Assembly (NCBI GenBank): GCA_023416695.1
Contig: JAEZGY010000062.1
Location: 1 to 64,000, forward strand
Length of the DNA: 64,000 nt
Direction of reading: 5' to 3'
DNA from: Bacillota bacterium
GTDB lineage: Bacteria > Bacillota > Clostridia > Lachnospirales > Lachnospiraceae
The translations under genes and the position numbers were made by a program. This document shows, piece after piece, positions 6,675 through 15,981 of the stretch (position 1 is the stretch's first letter; the number at the start of each line of letters is the position of its first letter). Under the pieces are notes generated by a model. It did no database searches. It saw nothing but the letters and a program-made list of their open reading frames with translations, and was not told the origin of the DNA.

Positions 6675-9275
6675 TTGGGTGAGACAGTGAATACAACGAG
6701 CTATATCCCGGAAGATTCCACACAAGCAAGTGCTTTTCTTCGTTATTCCCCTCAAATCGGCTATGGATTAACTAGAGAGCAAGTAGATGCTCGAATCAAG
6801 CTAGGGCATACCAATGTGCCAGTGGAGCCCCCTTCCAAGACAACTAAGGAAATACTATTTAGCAATACGTTTACGTATTTCAACTTAATATTCGCTATAA
6901 TTACAGCCTTACTTATTTTTGTGGGTTCTTTTGTAGATTTAACCTTTGTTCCCATTATTGTAGCCAACACCCTAATTGGAATTATCCAGGAAATCCGTTC
7001 CAAAAGGGCACTAGATAAGTTATCTGTACTTAATACTCCTAAAGCTACGGTTCTTAGAGATGGACTTAGCCTTACTATACCTGTTGAAAATCTAGTATTA
7101 GATGATTTAGTTATTTTCTCAGCAGGGAACCAAATTGCTGCTGATGGAGTAATCCTAGCTGGCGAGGTTCAAGTAAATGAGTCTCTAATTACAGGTGAAT
7201 CCGATCAAATAACCAAGCATCCTGGTGATTACTTGCTATCTGGTAGCTTTGTGGTGTCTGGACGCTGCCAAGCTCGACTTGATAAGGTAGGTAAGGATTC
7301 CTATGCCGCTAAATTAACTGCGGAAGCGAAGATTATGGATACTACAGAGCAATCCGAAATGATTCGTTCTCTGAATAAATTAGTAAAGGTTGTTGGTATC
7401 ATTATCATTCCTATTAGTATAATCTTATTTTCCCAACAATACTTTTACAACGATACTCCCCTAAAGGATAGCGTTACCTCTACTGCAGCAGCCATTATGG
7501 GAATGATTCCGGAAGGTCTGTACCTTCTAACTAGTGTAGCTCTTGCAGTTAGTGTAATCCGTCTAGCCAAAAAGAAGGTTCTAGTTCACGATATGAAGTG
7601 TATTGAAACCTTGGCCCGTGTGAATGTGCTTTGTGTTGACAAAACAGGCACAATAACTGAAACCAAAATGACTGTTAATGAATTAATTCCATTAAATAAT
7701 TATGATTCTTCAACTATGCCTCCATTAGACCTGTTAATAGGTGATTTTGTTTCAGCCATGGAGAGAGATAACGATACAATGACAGCATTAGCGGAACATT
7801 TTACTAATAGAACAGGGAATTACCCTAAATCCATTACCTCTTTTTCCTCAGCTACTAAGTATAGTAGTGCTACTTTTACTGATAACGTATACGTTTTGGG
7901 CGCCCCTGAATTCGTACTTCAAAATCAATATATAGACTATGAACAACAGATTACCTCTTATAGTCGTGAAGGCTATCGTGTTTTGGTGTTTAGCATCTAT
8001 CATGGCACTATTGATGGAAAGATGTTAAATGCACCAGTAACTCCTTTGGGACTAATCTTACTAAGTAATCCCATTCGAAAGGAAGCGAAAGCAACCTTTC
8101 AATATTTTGCAAAACAAGGAGTTACCATTAAGGTTATCTCTGGTGACAATCCAATAACAGTTTCTAAGGTAGCTACAGAAGCAGGTATACAAAATGCCAA
8201 GAATTACATTGATGCCTCTACTCTTACTACTATGACGCAAATCCGTGATGCCATGGAAAAATATACTGTCTTTGGTCGCGTGACTCCAAATCAAAAAAGA
8301 CAATTTGTACAAGCGCTGAAAGAAGATGGAAATGTGGTTGCTATGACTGGTGATGGAGTAAATGATGTTCTTGCTCTTAAAGATGCTGATTGCAGTATTG
8401 CTATGGCCTCTGGAAGTGACGTAGCAGCCCAGGCAGCTCAACTTGTTTTACTGGAATCTAACTTTGCTTGTATGCCTTTTGTTGTTTTAGAAGGGCGACG
8501 GGTTGTAAACAATATAGAACGTTCTGCTAGCCTATTCCTAGTAAAGAACTTGTTTTCACTTTTACTATCTATCTTCTCCATGGTATTAATGGTAAATTAC
8601 CCTTTGCAGCCTTCTCAGATTTCATTAATAAGTATGTTTACCATAGGAATTCCGGCCTTCTTCTTAGCCTTAGAATCAAATACCAAACGCATTAGCGGTC
8701 ACTTTATGCCTAATATTCTGCTTAAGTGCCTTCCAGGTGGTTTAACTGATTTTATCGCAGTAAGTGCATTAGTTCTATTCAGCTTTGAATTCGAGGTAGG
8801 TTCCAAAGATGTATCCACAGCAAGTACTTTAGTCCTTGCCTTTGTAGGTTTCTTAATTCTATTCCATATTAGCCGTCCAATGAACCGATTTAGATGGATT
8901 GTAATGACGAGTATGGTTGCTGGTATGGTATTCTGTAGCATCTTTATGCGAGACCTCTTCCAGATATATGATATTTCTCTAAGATGTACAATGTTACTTG
9001 TATTATTTGTAATAGCCTCTGAACCTGTATTTCGTTATTTAAGCCTGATTGTATCTAACCTACGTACCTTCTTCCATCGACATAAGCTACGTAAAGCAAA
9101 GATAAAAGAGTGGGAAGCAAATGGTTCTTTCGATAAAGGATATTCTGAAACGGAATCATTAGAAGAAAGTGATGATGTTTCTGATTTGCAAAAGGAACTG
9201 TTAAATATGGTAACCCCATATAGTAAACATAAAGATAAATCCGCTCGTAAAACAAAACCGGAGCGAGAATTTTAA
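6675..9275 (+). CDS. CtpE-like cation-transporting P-type ATPase
   Basis: This protein of about 866 residues is a complete P-type ATPase: actuator motif TGESD (about 174-178), helix 4 with IPEGL, phosphorylation site CDKTGT with Asp322, and hinge GDGVNDVLALKDAD. The MIPEGLYLLTS stretch is typical of the CtpE/YfgQ branch, for which calcium uptake has been shown in mycobacteria; PEGL in helix 4 is shared with calcium pumps. The C-terminal domain adds about six helices and a highly charged tail of some 75 residues. The start is uncertain: TTG at 6675 or GTG at 6687, both near AGGAG and GGGTGAG. The ybaK-like gene follows after 17 bases in the same operon. Confidence 0.88.
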   Translation: MGETVNTTSYIPEDSTQASAFLRYSPQIGYGLTREQVDARIKLGHTNVPVEPPSKTTKEILFSNTFTYFNLIFAIITALLIFVGSFVDLTFVPIIVANTLIGIIQEIRSKRALDKLSVLNTPKATVLRDGLSLTIPVENLVLDDLVIFSAGNQIAADGVILAGEVQVNESLITGESDQITKHPGDYLLSGSFVVSGRCQARLDKVGKDSYAAKLTAEAKIMDTTEQSEMIRSLNKLVKVVGIIIIPISIILFSQQYFYNDTPLKDSVTSTAAAIMGMIPEGLYLLTSVALAVSVIRLAKKKVLVHDMKCIETLARVNVLCVDKTGTITETKMTVNELIPLNNYDSSTMPPLDLLIGDFVSAMERDNDTMTALAEHFTNRTGNYPKSITSFSSATKYSSATFTDNVYVLGAPEFVLQNQYIDYEQQITSYSREGYRVLVFSIYHGTIDGKMLNAPVTPLGLILLSNPIRKEAKATFQYFAKQGVTIKVISGDNPITVSKVATEAGIQNAKNYIDASTLTTMTQIRDAMEKYTVFGRVTPNQKRQFVQALKEDGNVVAMTGDGVNDVLALKDADCSIAMASGSDVAAQAAQLVLLESNFACMPFVVLEGRRVVNNIERSASLFLVKNLFSLLLSIFSMVLMVNYPLQPSQISLISMFTIGIPAFFLALESNTKRISGHFMPNILLKCLPGGLTDFIAVSALVLFSFEFEVGSKDVSTASTLVLAFVGFLILFHISRPMNRFRWIVMTSMVAGMVFCSIFMRDLFQIYDISLRCTMLLVLFVIASEPVFRYLSLIVSNLRTFFHRHKLRKAKIKEWEANGSFDKGYSETESLEESDDVSDLQKELLNMVTPYSKHKDKSARKTKPEREF

Positions 9276-9292
9276 CAAAGGAGATATGTGTA

Positions 9293-9760
9293 ATGAATCA
9301 AGCAGTAGAATATTTTAAAAAACAAGATATGGAGTCAAGGATTACAGAATTTGAAGTTTCTAGTGCAACAGTGGAACTAGCAGCTAAGGCTGTTGGCTGT
9401 GAACCACAACAAATTGCTAAAACCCTCTCTTTCCTAGTAAATGAGGTTCCTATCTTAGTTGTAGCAGCTGGAGATACTAAAATAGATAATAGTAAATTTA
9501 AAGCTCAGTTCCAAACCAAGGCCAAGATGCTTACTCCAGAGCAAGTTAACTCTCTCATAGGCCATAGTATAGGAGGGGTTTGCCCCTTTGGTATAAAATC
9601 TGGTGTAGAGGTTTATCTAGATATCTCTCTGAAACGATTCTCCAATGTTTTCGCTGCCTGTGGTAGCTCCAATACAGTAATTGAGCTTTCTATTAAAGAA
9701 TTAGAACTACACTCTGCCTACCTTGAATGGATAGATGTTTGCAAAGGCTGGAACGAATAA
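9293..9760 (+). CDS. YbaK/EbsC-type aminoacyl-tRNA deacylase
   Basis: This 155-residue protein is a stand-alone YbaK domain. These enzymes cut mischarged tRNA, most often Cys-tRNA(Pro) or Ala-tRNA(Pro), and so correct translation errors in the cytoplasm. Seen here are the conserved KTLSFLV start of the core sheet, the catalytic-site Lys in DTKIDNSKFK, and the GGVCPFGIK loop (about 95-103) found in nearly all members. AAAGGAG lies upstream. Coupling to a P-type ATPase gene has no clear functional meaning. Confidence 0.88.
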   Translation: MNQAVEYFKKQDMESRITEFEVSSATVELAAKAVGCEPQQIAKTLSFLVNEVPILVVAAGDTKIDNSKFKAQFQTKAKMLTPEQVNSLIGHSIGGVCPFGIKSGVEVYLDISLKRFSNVFAACGSSNTVIELSIKELELHSAYLEWIDVCKGWNE

Positions 9761-9763
9761 AAA

Positions 9764-9802
9764 AAAGAGCTATTTCACTTACGTGAAGTAGCTCTTTATA
9801 TT
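9764..9802. terminator. Bidirectional intrinsic terminator
   Basis: A stem of about 15 pairs (AAAGAGCTATTTCAC with its near-complement, one mismatch, TTAC loop) is flanked by A6 and T-rich sequence. It separates the ybaK-like gene (+) from the sugar permease gene (-) and works on either strand. Confidence 0.9.
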
Positions 9803-9837
9803 TTACATATAATACAGGATTCACTATGTATAATACT

Positions 9838-10686
9838 TTATTCTTTTACACCACCAAGTGCAACACCGGCAATAATATACTTAGATAACAAGAAGTATAC
9901 TACAAACAGTGGCAATACGGTAAGAGAAAGACCTAAGTATACAGAACCGAACTCTGTCTTATAGATATCTCCTCTAAGCAAACCAACCATAATTGGCATA
10001 GTTCTTTTCTTAGGATCTGTTAATATGATCATAGGTATAAACAAGTTATTCCAGCTACTTACGAATGCAAAGATTGCCTGTGTAGCCATGGCTGGTTTCA
10101 TAATAGGAACAACGATTCTATTAAAGATACCAAATTCACTTGATCCATCAATACGAGCAGAGTTTACAATATCTATGGACAGAGATGCCTGAAGATACTG
10201 TCTCATAAAGAATACTGTCGTTGGTGCAGCAATTGCCGGCAATATCAAAGCAAGGAAGTTATTGGTCATACCAACCTTATACACCATTTGATAGAAACCT
10301 ATACTAGTAACCTGTGCAGGAAGGACCATAATTGCCAAGATAAAAGTAAAGAAAGCTTGGCGGAACTTCCACTGATATGCTGATAAAGCATATGCTGTTA
10401 AGGATGAGAAATATACAGTAACTACCGTTACACCAGAAGAAACTATGAAAGAGTTCATAAAGCCTCTCATGGCATCAAAGTCCTTACCATCCAAAACAGC
10501 CCTGTTACTTGAGAAGAAGGTAGATGGTATTAATGAAACTGAGTTCTGCATAATCTGTGTTGTAGAACGGGTAGCATTTACAAACATTATATAAAAAGGA
10601 AAAATACTTAATATTGCTAAGAATATACATATAATATACTTTAATATCGTATATACTTTTGAGCTAAATTTTCTTTTTTCTATCAT
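9838..10686 (-). CDS. Sugar ABC transporter permease, MalG type (CUT1)
   Basis: This 282-residue inner-membrane protein has six predicted helices and the EAA loop (SARIDGSSEFGIFNRIVVPI, about 177-196) that contacts the ATPase. It is the MalG-like half of a CUT1 importer for oligosaccharides or glycosides. Its ATG overlaps the stop codon of the upstream permease gene by four bases (ATGA), which indicates coupled translation. It is the last gene of the operon. No ATPase gene follows, so a shared MsmK-type ATPase elsewhere in the genome must energise it. Confidence 0.93.
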   Translation of the reverse strand: MIEKRKFSSKVYTILKYIICIFLAILSIFPFYIMFVNATRSTTQIMQNSVSLIPSTFFSSNRAVLDGKDFDAMRGFMNSFIVSSGVTVVTVYFSSLTAYALSAYQWKFRQAFFTFILAIMVLPAQVTSIGFYQMVYKVGMTNNFLALILPAIAAPTTVFFMRQYLQASLSIDIVNSARIDGSSEFGIFNRIVVPIMKPAMATQAIFAFVSSWNNLFIPMIILTDPKKRTMPIMVGLLRGDIYKTEFGSVYLGLSLTVLPLFVVYFLLSKYIIAGVALGGVKE

Positions 10687-11663
10687 AAAGCCGCCCCCTT
10701 TACTGCCTGTTCGGCTTTCTTAAGATCCTTCTTCACTTTCTTTTCAATCTTCTTCTGTTTAGCAGCATCCTTATCACGCATAATAAAGAATACAAATACG
10801 GATAATACTGCAATAATTAAGAACATAAGCATACTAGCAGCAGAAGCACGGTTATACATATAACTTCCCTTAAATGCTTGATTATATATAAATAAACTTG
10901 TTGTTAATGTTGCATCACTTGGTCCACCATCATAGAGCATCTTCGGAATATCGAACATCTGAAGACCACCAACCATACTAGTAACCAATGTAAATAATAG
11001 AATTGTTCTCAAGTTTGGAAGAGTAACATAGAAGAATACTTGTCTTCCAGTTGCTCCATCAATTTCAGCTGCTTCAAATAGCTCAGGGTTAATACCCAAA
11101 ACACCTGATATTAATACTATCATAGTATAACCATACCACATCCAGAACTGAATAAAGGCAATAATTCCTTTTGCAGTCCATGGTTGCATTTGAAAGAACA
11201 CAGACTTATCTATAATACCTAATGTTTTTAAAATACTGTTTACAGGTCCAACAGGATATCCAAACAAAGAATTGAATAAGATAGCTATTGTTGCTGCAGT
11301 AATAATATTAGGCATGTAGAATAAAACCTTGAATGCGCCTTGGCCCTTAACCTTATGACGGTGATTAGTAAACCAAGCCGTAAGTAATAATGCTAACAAA
11401 ATCTGTGGTATAAAGTTCATTATCCAAATAATAACTGTATTTACTAACGAAGTCTTAAAAGACGGATTGCCCAAAATTAATTGAAAATTCCTTAGTGGTT
11501 CATCTAATATTTTCCAATCTGTTGCAGTTACCCCTTTAAAATCAGTGAAGCCTAAGACAGTGGTAAATATAATAGGATAAAGTGAAAAAATTAGGAACGC
11601 AAGTACAAACGGAATACAGAATATATATCCAAATCTAGCGTAACTAACACTTTTACGCCGCAT
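10683..11663 (-). CDS. Sugar ABC transporter permease, MalF type (CUT1)
   Basis: From the chosen start the protein has 326 residues and six membrane helices, with the EAA loop AAEIDGATGRQVFFYVTLP in the second half. It ends in a Lys-rich tail of about 30 residues on the cytoplasmic side. The open frame is 32 codons longer, but the upstream part does not look like a permease and GGAGGTGG stands six bases before the ATG at 11663. The protein forms the transport channel with the MalG-type partner next to it. The gene is separated from the binding-protein gene by about 130 bases that hold a GC-rich hairpin. Confidence 0.92.
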   Translation of the reverse strand: MRRKSVSYARFGYIFCIPFVLAFLIFSLYPIIFTTVLGFTDFKGVTATDWKILDEPLRNFQLILGNPSFKTSLVNTVIIWIMNFIPQILLALLLTAWFTNHRHKVKGQGAFKVLFYMPNIITAATIAILFNSLFGYPVGPVNSILKTLGIIDKSVFFQMQPWTAKGIIAFIQFWMWYGYTMIVLISGVLGINPELFEAAEIDGATGRQVFFYVTLPNLRTILLFTLVTSMVGGLQMFDIPKMLYDGGPSDATLTTSLFIYNQAFKGSYMYNRASAASMLMFLIIAVLSVFVFFIMRDKDAAKQKKIEKKVKKDLKKAEQAVKGAAL

Positions 11664-11737
11664 AAGCGTCCACCTCCAGTAATATGATAAGCTTATCTTG
11701 TAACCCAATAAATGACATAATGTTTTTATTGCATAAT

Positions 11738-11774
11738 TTAGGGGCGGCCGGATAGGCATCCGCCCGCCCCCTAA
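11738..11774 (-). other. GC-rich intercistronic hairpin in the sugar transporter operon
   Basis: A near-perfect stem of about 16 pairs (TTAGGGGCGGCCGGAT with its near-complement, one base unpaired) stands out in AT-rich DNA between the binding-protein stop and the first permease start. On the minus strand it is not followed by a T-run. Such stems in malE-malF-type operons protect the upstream mRNA or partly stop transcription, so the binding protein is made in excess over the permeases. Confidence 0.7.
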
Positions 11775-11792
11775 CTACTTACGATTTAATTA

Positions 11793-13232
11793 TTATTCTA
11801 CTACTATATCAATGTTATCTTTAACTTGTTGTTTGAAGTCTGCGATAGCTTGATCACGGCTCTTATTTCCAGCTGTATATTCACGAACCTGGCCTCTCCA
11901 GTAGTTGTTAATACTTTCATCAAACTGAGTTAAGTTCTTACCAGTTGCATTCTCGCCAGCAGGAACGAATACATCAAACATATTCTGTCCGCCTAAGAAT
12001 TCCATAGTACCATCAGATTTAGCCATTACTGTACCGGATCCAACTGCATCCTTAGTACCTTTCTGACCATCAACCATAGTACCATTAGCCCAGAAATACT
12101 GAAGGCCTGTTTCACTGCTATCAAGAGTGATCCACTCAATAATCTTACCTACTGTTGCAGGAATCTTTGTATCTTTGTTACCAATAATCCATGTACCACC
12201 CCAGAAGAAACCAACTGTAGGTTCACAGATAGCCCAATCGCCATATGTACCTTCGCCAACTTTTGTTCCACCACAGTTTTGGCCAAGAGTATAGTTAATT
12301 AACCAAGCAGGACCAAAGAAACCAAAGATCTTCTTAGCGCCAGCATCTCTCATGTCAGCAAACCAAGCATCTGTCCAGTCCTGAGTATCATTGTGATAAT
12401 TATTGTCTTTTAAAGTCTTAGAAAGATCTAAGAAGTTTTCACGTTTCTTATCAATTGTAAGCTTGCCATCAACAACCCAACCTTGATCGGAGCTGTTTTC
12501 AACTGCATGCCAGATGTCACCATCACCAGAAACGATACCATAGCCTTTAGCTTTTAAATCTGCTGCAGCCTTGAAGAAGTTATCCCAAGAACCAGCAAGT
12601 TTTTCTTTGATTGCAGCTGGGTCTTCAGTTCCCCAAACATCTTTAGCGATAGAACGACGATAAATAAACGCACCACCAGTTGCTTGGTATCCAAGACCTA
12701 CAACCTGTCCATCTCCTCTAGTACCGATATCAATTGTGTACTGAGCGATAGCAGCTTCTTTAATCTTAGCATCAACATCAATTCCTAAATCTTTGTAAGC
12801 AGCTGCATACTTGGAAGCATCTCCCTGAGTATACTTAAGAACGAATGCTGCTTCTACACAGTAGATATCTGGAGCAGCGTCTCCACCCTGCTGTAAAGCA
12901 GCGTCAAGAGCTGGTTGATATTCACCGTTAGTAGTAGGAACAATTGTTGGATTAACTTCTAACGCAAAATCTGGGTGAAGTGCTTTGTACTTATCCATCA
13001 TCTTAGGAACTTCATCAGTAAATGCATAGAGGTTAAGTTTCTTAACACTTGGGTCATCAGAAACAGTTGGAGCTGGAGCCTCAGTAGCAGCCTTAGTTGG
13101 AGCTACAGTAGCTTTTTCACTTGCCTTTGGTGTAGCAGTTGGATCAGTACCAGCTTCTTTTTTGCCGCAGCTTGTTAATGCAAAAGACATAACAAGAAGA
13201 CAGCTAAGGAATAAAGCAATAAAACGTTTCAT
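11793..13232 (-). CDS. Sugar-binding lipoprotein of the CUT1 importer
   Basis: This 479-residue protein begins with a lipoprotein signal peptide ending in the lipobox LTSC (Cys22), then a Thr/Ala/Pro-rich linker to about residue 58, then a two-lobed solute-binding domain of family 1. Features of that family include WDNFFKAAADL, AWFADMRDAGAKKIFGFFGP, and a Trp-rich ligand region near GFFWGGTWII. Aromatic residues fit stacking against sugar rings, but the sugar cannot be told. It is the first structural gene after the AraC-type regulator. GAGGAGG precedes the ATG. A TATAAT -10 lies at 13280-13285 on the minus strand without a clear -35, as expected for an activator-dependent promoter. Confidence 0.92.
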   Translation of the reverse strand: MKRFIALFLSCLLVMSFALTSCGKKEAGTDPTATPKASEKATVAPTKAATEAPAPTVSDDPSVKKLNLYAFTDEVPKMMDKYKALHPDFALEVNPTIVPTTNGEYQPALDAALQQGGDAAPDIYCVEAAFVLKYTQGDASKYAAAYKDLGIDVDAKIKEAAIAQYTIDIGTRGDGQVVGLGYQATGGAFIYRRSIAKDVWGTEDPAAIKEKLAGSWDNFFKAAADLKAKGYGIVSGDGDIWHAVENSSDQGWVVDGKLTIDKKRENFLDLSKTLKDNNYHNDTQDWTDAWFADMRDAGAKKIFGFFGPAWLINYTLGQNCGGTKVGEGTYGDWAICEPTVGFFWGGTWIIGNKDTKIPATVGKIIEWITLDSSETGLQYFWANGTMVDGQKGTKDAVGSGTVMAKSDGTMEFLGGQNMFDVFVPAGENATGKNLTQFDESINNYWRGQVREYTAGNKSRDQAIADFKQQVKDNIDIVVE

Positions 13233-13279
13233 AAAATCCTCCTCTTTTTTATGTAAATTTTATACATCTTACGAGTAAA

Positions 13280-13285
13280 ATTATA
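13280..13285 (-). promoter_or_regulatory. Possible -10 element for the sugar-binding protein gene
   Basis: TATAAT on the minus strand lies about 48 bases upstream of the binding-protein ATG. No hexamer resembling TTGACA is found 15-19 bases upstream. A weak -35 would suit activation by the adjacent AraC-type protein, but this is inference. Confidence 0.35.
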
Positions 13286-13477
13286 CAAAAAATTTGTTGT
13301 ACATGCTCCTTGTTTATTGCTATCTTATAATCATTTATTGCTAAATTAGTAGTTTCTTTGTTAATATTATATACTTTTAATAATTAATAACCCTTTTTTA
13401 TTGTAGTTTTTAATCATATACGTGAGAACCACCATAAAATTGATTGGTAATTTTATATAATGAATACATGATAGTCA

Positions 13478-14341
13478 TTACTTTACCTCATAAAGTGCTT
13501 TATACTCCGATGGAGTACAGTGATTCTTGGCCCTAAAAACACGATTAAAAGTAGCAAGGCTACTAAAGCCAGATCTCATAGCCACTTGCATAATCGTGAT
13601 ATCTGATTCCATTAATAACTGCTGTGCATACATAATTCTTCTATTTACTAGATATTCATAACAACTAACATTCATAACCCGTTTAAACAATCTAGTAAAA
13701 TGATACTTACTAAAGCCCGCAATATTAGCAATATCATCAATTTTAAGATTCTCGGTACAGTGGTCATTAATATATTGGCATACGTTAAAGAAACGATCTA
13801 TATACTCATGTTGCTTGTGGTTTTTTCCCGTAGCTATAATCTCATTGCGATCAATGCACTTTCTTCCTATAACGGAAAACATTCGAATTAACAACGCATA
13901 GGATGAGGCTACTCTAAAAGGCATTTCAGAATAATATTCTGAGGTAATATCCAGGATTAGGGTCTTTACTTCATTATGAATGTCCGACATAGATTCCTCA
14001 GAAACAACTATACAAGGTCGCAACAACTGATATATAGAATTAAACTCATTTAAATCATTAAGCAGGGTACTATCAAATTGAATGATTATCCTTCTTCCAG
14101 TACTTGGTGCTTGTATACTATGTATCTCTCCTGGTGGTATTACCAGTATATCATATGGGGCTAGTACGTATTTTGTCTCATTTATAGATGCTGTATAGGT
14201 ATTTTCTAGAGGCATAATTACTTCAGTGGCTGTATGCCAGTGTATAGGGTAATCTTCATTTTCTTTATTTAAATAAATCTTTAACTTCAAATTATCATTA
14301 TAATTAACCACTTCACGAATTCCATTTATTTCTTCAATCAT
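13478..14341 (-). CDS. AraC-family transcription regulator
   Basis: This 287-residue protein has an N-terminal cupin sensor domain (IHWHTATEVIMPLE at about 33-46, then a PPGEIHSI turn) and two C-terminal helix-turn-helix units (KIDDIANIAGFSKYHFTRLF and IMQVAMRSGFSSLATFNRVF). This is the layout of AraC/XylS sugar regulators such as MsmR and RhaR. It lies directly upstream of the sugar-binding protein gene on the same strand, so it most likely activates that importer when the sugar is bound by the cupin. A TTGACT/TATAAC pair with 15-base spacing upstream is a possible promoter. Confidence 0.9.
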   Translation of the reverse strand: MIEEINGIREVVNYNDNLKLKIYLNKENEDYPIHWHTATEVIMPLENTYTASINETKYVLAPYDILVIPPGEIHSIQAPSTGRRIIIQFDSTLLNDLNEFNSIYQLLRPCIVVSEESMSDIHNEVKTLILDITSEYYSEMPFRVASSYALLIRMFSVIGRKCIDRNEIIATGKNHKQHEYIDRFFNVCQYINDHCTENLKIDDIANIAGFSKYHFTRLFKRVMNVSCYEYLVNRRIMYAQQLLMESDITIMQVAMRSGFSSLATFNRVFRAKNHCTPSEYKALYEVK

Positions 14342-14479
14342 AAACTTCCTTCTTTCATTTCTATAATAATAGATAGCCTGTGTTAGTTGGCAGTATAGTA
14401 TTGTCTATTCTTATTTTCATGTTATAATACGGGCAACATTAAGTCAAGTCTATACTTTTTAGACAATGACTCTATAGGC

Positions 14480-14530
14480 TAATAAAAACACCACATAAGT
14501 TACCCTACTATTAAAGGCTTATGTGGTGTC
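14480..14530 (-). terminator. Intrinsic terminator of rlmD
   Basis: The minus strand has a perfect 12-bp stem ACACCACATAAG/CTTATGTGGTGT with an 18-base loop, followed by TTTTTATT. It lies just after the rlmD stop codon. Confidence 0.88.
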
Positions 14531-14561
14531 TAATATACTTTAAGTTAGTTATTACATGATA

Positions 14562-15962
14562 TTAAGAACTTTTAGTCAACAAGCAGACTGTCTCTATATG
14601 TGAAGCATGGCCAAACATATCAACCGGTCTTGCCTTCTTAACCTCATAACCATGTAACGCTAGATATTTTAAGTCTCTGGCAAGAGTGGCAGGATCACAG
14701 GATACATATACCACCTTTCTTGGAGCCATTGTGATAATTGTGTCTAGTAAACTCTCTGCACAACCTTTTCTAGGCGGATCTACCACAATAACATCTGCAC
14801 TTATGCCATTCTCCCTATACATCTTAGGAAGGACCTCTTCTGCTGCACCAACGTAAAATTCTGCATTAGCAATTCCATTTAATTTCGCATTTTTCTTAGC
14901 ATCCTCGATTGCTTGAGGAACTATTTCTACTCCATATACCTGTTTTGCCTTCCTGGCAAGGAATAGAGAGATAGTACCTATACCACAGTATAAATCCCAA
15001 ACAACTTCATTCCCCTTCAAATCAGCATAGTCTAAGGCTTGTTTATAGAGTTTTAGTGTCTGTAATGGATTCACTTGGAAAAAGCTAAGTGGAGAAATAT
15101 AAAACTTCACTTCCCCAATATAGTCTGTAATAGTAGGTTGCCCCCATAGGGTTACTACTTGATTACCCAAAATAACATTGGTTTTCTCCTTGTTAATATT
15201 TAAGCAAATGCTAGTCATATTTGGCACTTTTGCAAGTCGCTCTAATAGTATCTCTTTATAAGGTAGGTCATCTCCATTAATTACAAGACAAACCATAATC
15301 TCCTTGGTGATAAATCCTACTCGAGTAAGAATGTGGCGAACCAAACCCTCATGAGACACTTCATTATATACACTGATATGATACTCCTCAAGGAAGTCTT
15401 TTACGATAGTTAATAGCTCTTTATTCTCCTTAGCTTGTATTATGCAATCCGTAGTTTCTATAATAGTGTGCGTTCTAGAAGCGTAAAAACCGGTAGCTAC
15501 ACGATCTTCTTTATTTAACCCAACAGGAAACTGGGCTTTATTACGATAATAATAAGGCTCCTCCATGCCAATGATTGGCTCAAGCTCTAGTTTATTCGAA
15601 CCATTGTCATTAGTGTCATCTTTAGAGGTTACTGTAAATCCGCCTATACGTGTAAGACAGTTCTTAACCTTTTCTTCTTTATATGAAAGCTGTTTCTCAT
15701 AAGAAATGTGCTGCAGCTGACATCCTCCACATTGTCTTGCGATTTGACACCTAGGAGTAGTACGGAAGGGTGATGGTTCTAGTATCTCTACTAAACGTCC
15801 ATATCCATAATTTTTCTTAGCTTTTAGGACCTTTACTTTAACCTTATCTCCATCTACCACATCCTTAATAAAGAGAGGATAGCCATCTACACGACCTATC
15901 CCTTCACCCTCAGAGCCCATAGATTCTATAGTAACAATAAATTCATCATTTTTCTGTATCAT
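14562..15962 (-). CDS. rlmD: 23S rRNA (uracil-5-)-methyltransferase, RlmD/RlmCD family
   Basis: This 466-residue enzyme places a methyl group on a uracil of 23S rRNA (or in some members on tRNA), using S-adenosylmethionine. It starts with a TRAM RNA-binding domain (about 1-60). The iron-sulphur cysteines follow (CQIARQCGGC, about 72-81, with the fourth near 168). The methyltransferase domain has SAM motif DLYCGIGTISLFLA, VVDPPRKGC, and the catalytic YVSCDPATL cysteine. Firmicutes often carry one enzyme for two sites (RlmCD), so the exact target is open. The yhaM-like gene lies 19 bases upstream and is probably in the same operon. Confidence 0.93.
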   Translation of the reverse strand: MIQKNDEFIVTIESMGSEGEGIGRVDGYPLFIKDVVDGDKVKVKVLKAKKNYGYGRLVEILEPSPFRTTPRCQIARQCGGCQLQHISYEKQLSYKEEKVKNCLTRIGGFTVTSKDDTNDNGSNKLELEPIIGMEEPYYYRNKAQFPVGLNKEDRVATGFYASRTHTIIETTDCIIQAKENKELLTIVKDFLEEYHISVYNEVSHEGLVRHILTRVGFITKEIMVCLVINGDDLPYKEILLERLAKVPNMTSICLNINKEKTNVILGNQVVTLWGQPTITDYIGEVKFYISPLSFFQVNPLQTLKLYKQALDYADLKGNEVVWDLYCGIGTISLFLARKAKQVYGVEIVPQAIEDAKKNAKLNGIANAEFYVGAAEEVLPKMYRENGISADVIVVDPPRKGCAESLLDTIITMAPRKVVYVSCDPATLARDLKYLALHGYEVKKARPVDMFGHASHIETVCLLTKSS

Positions 15963-15981
15963 AAGGCTTTATCCTTTTCTT

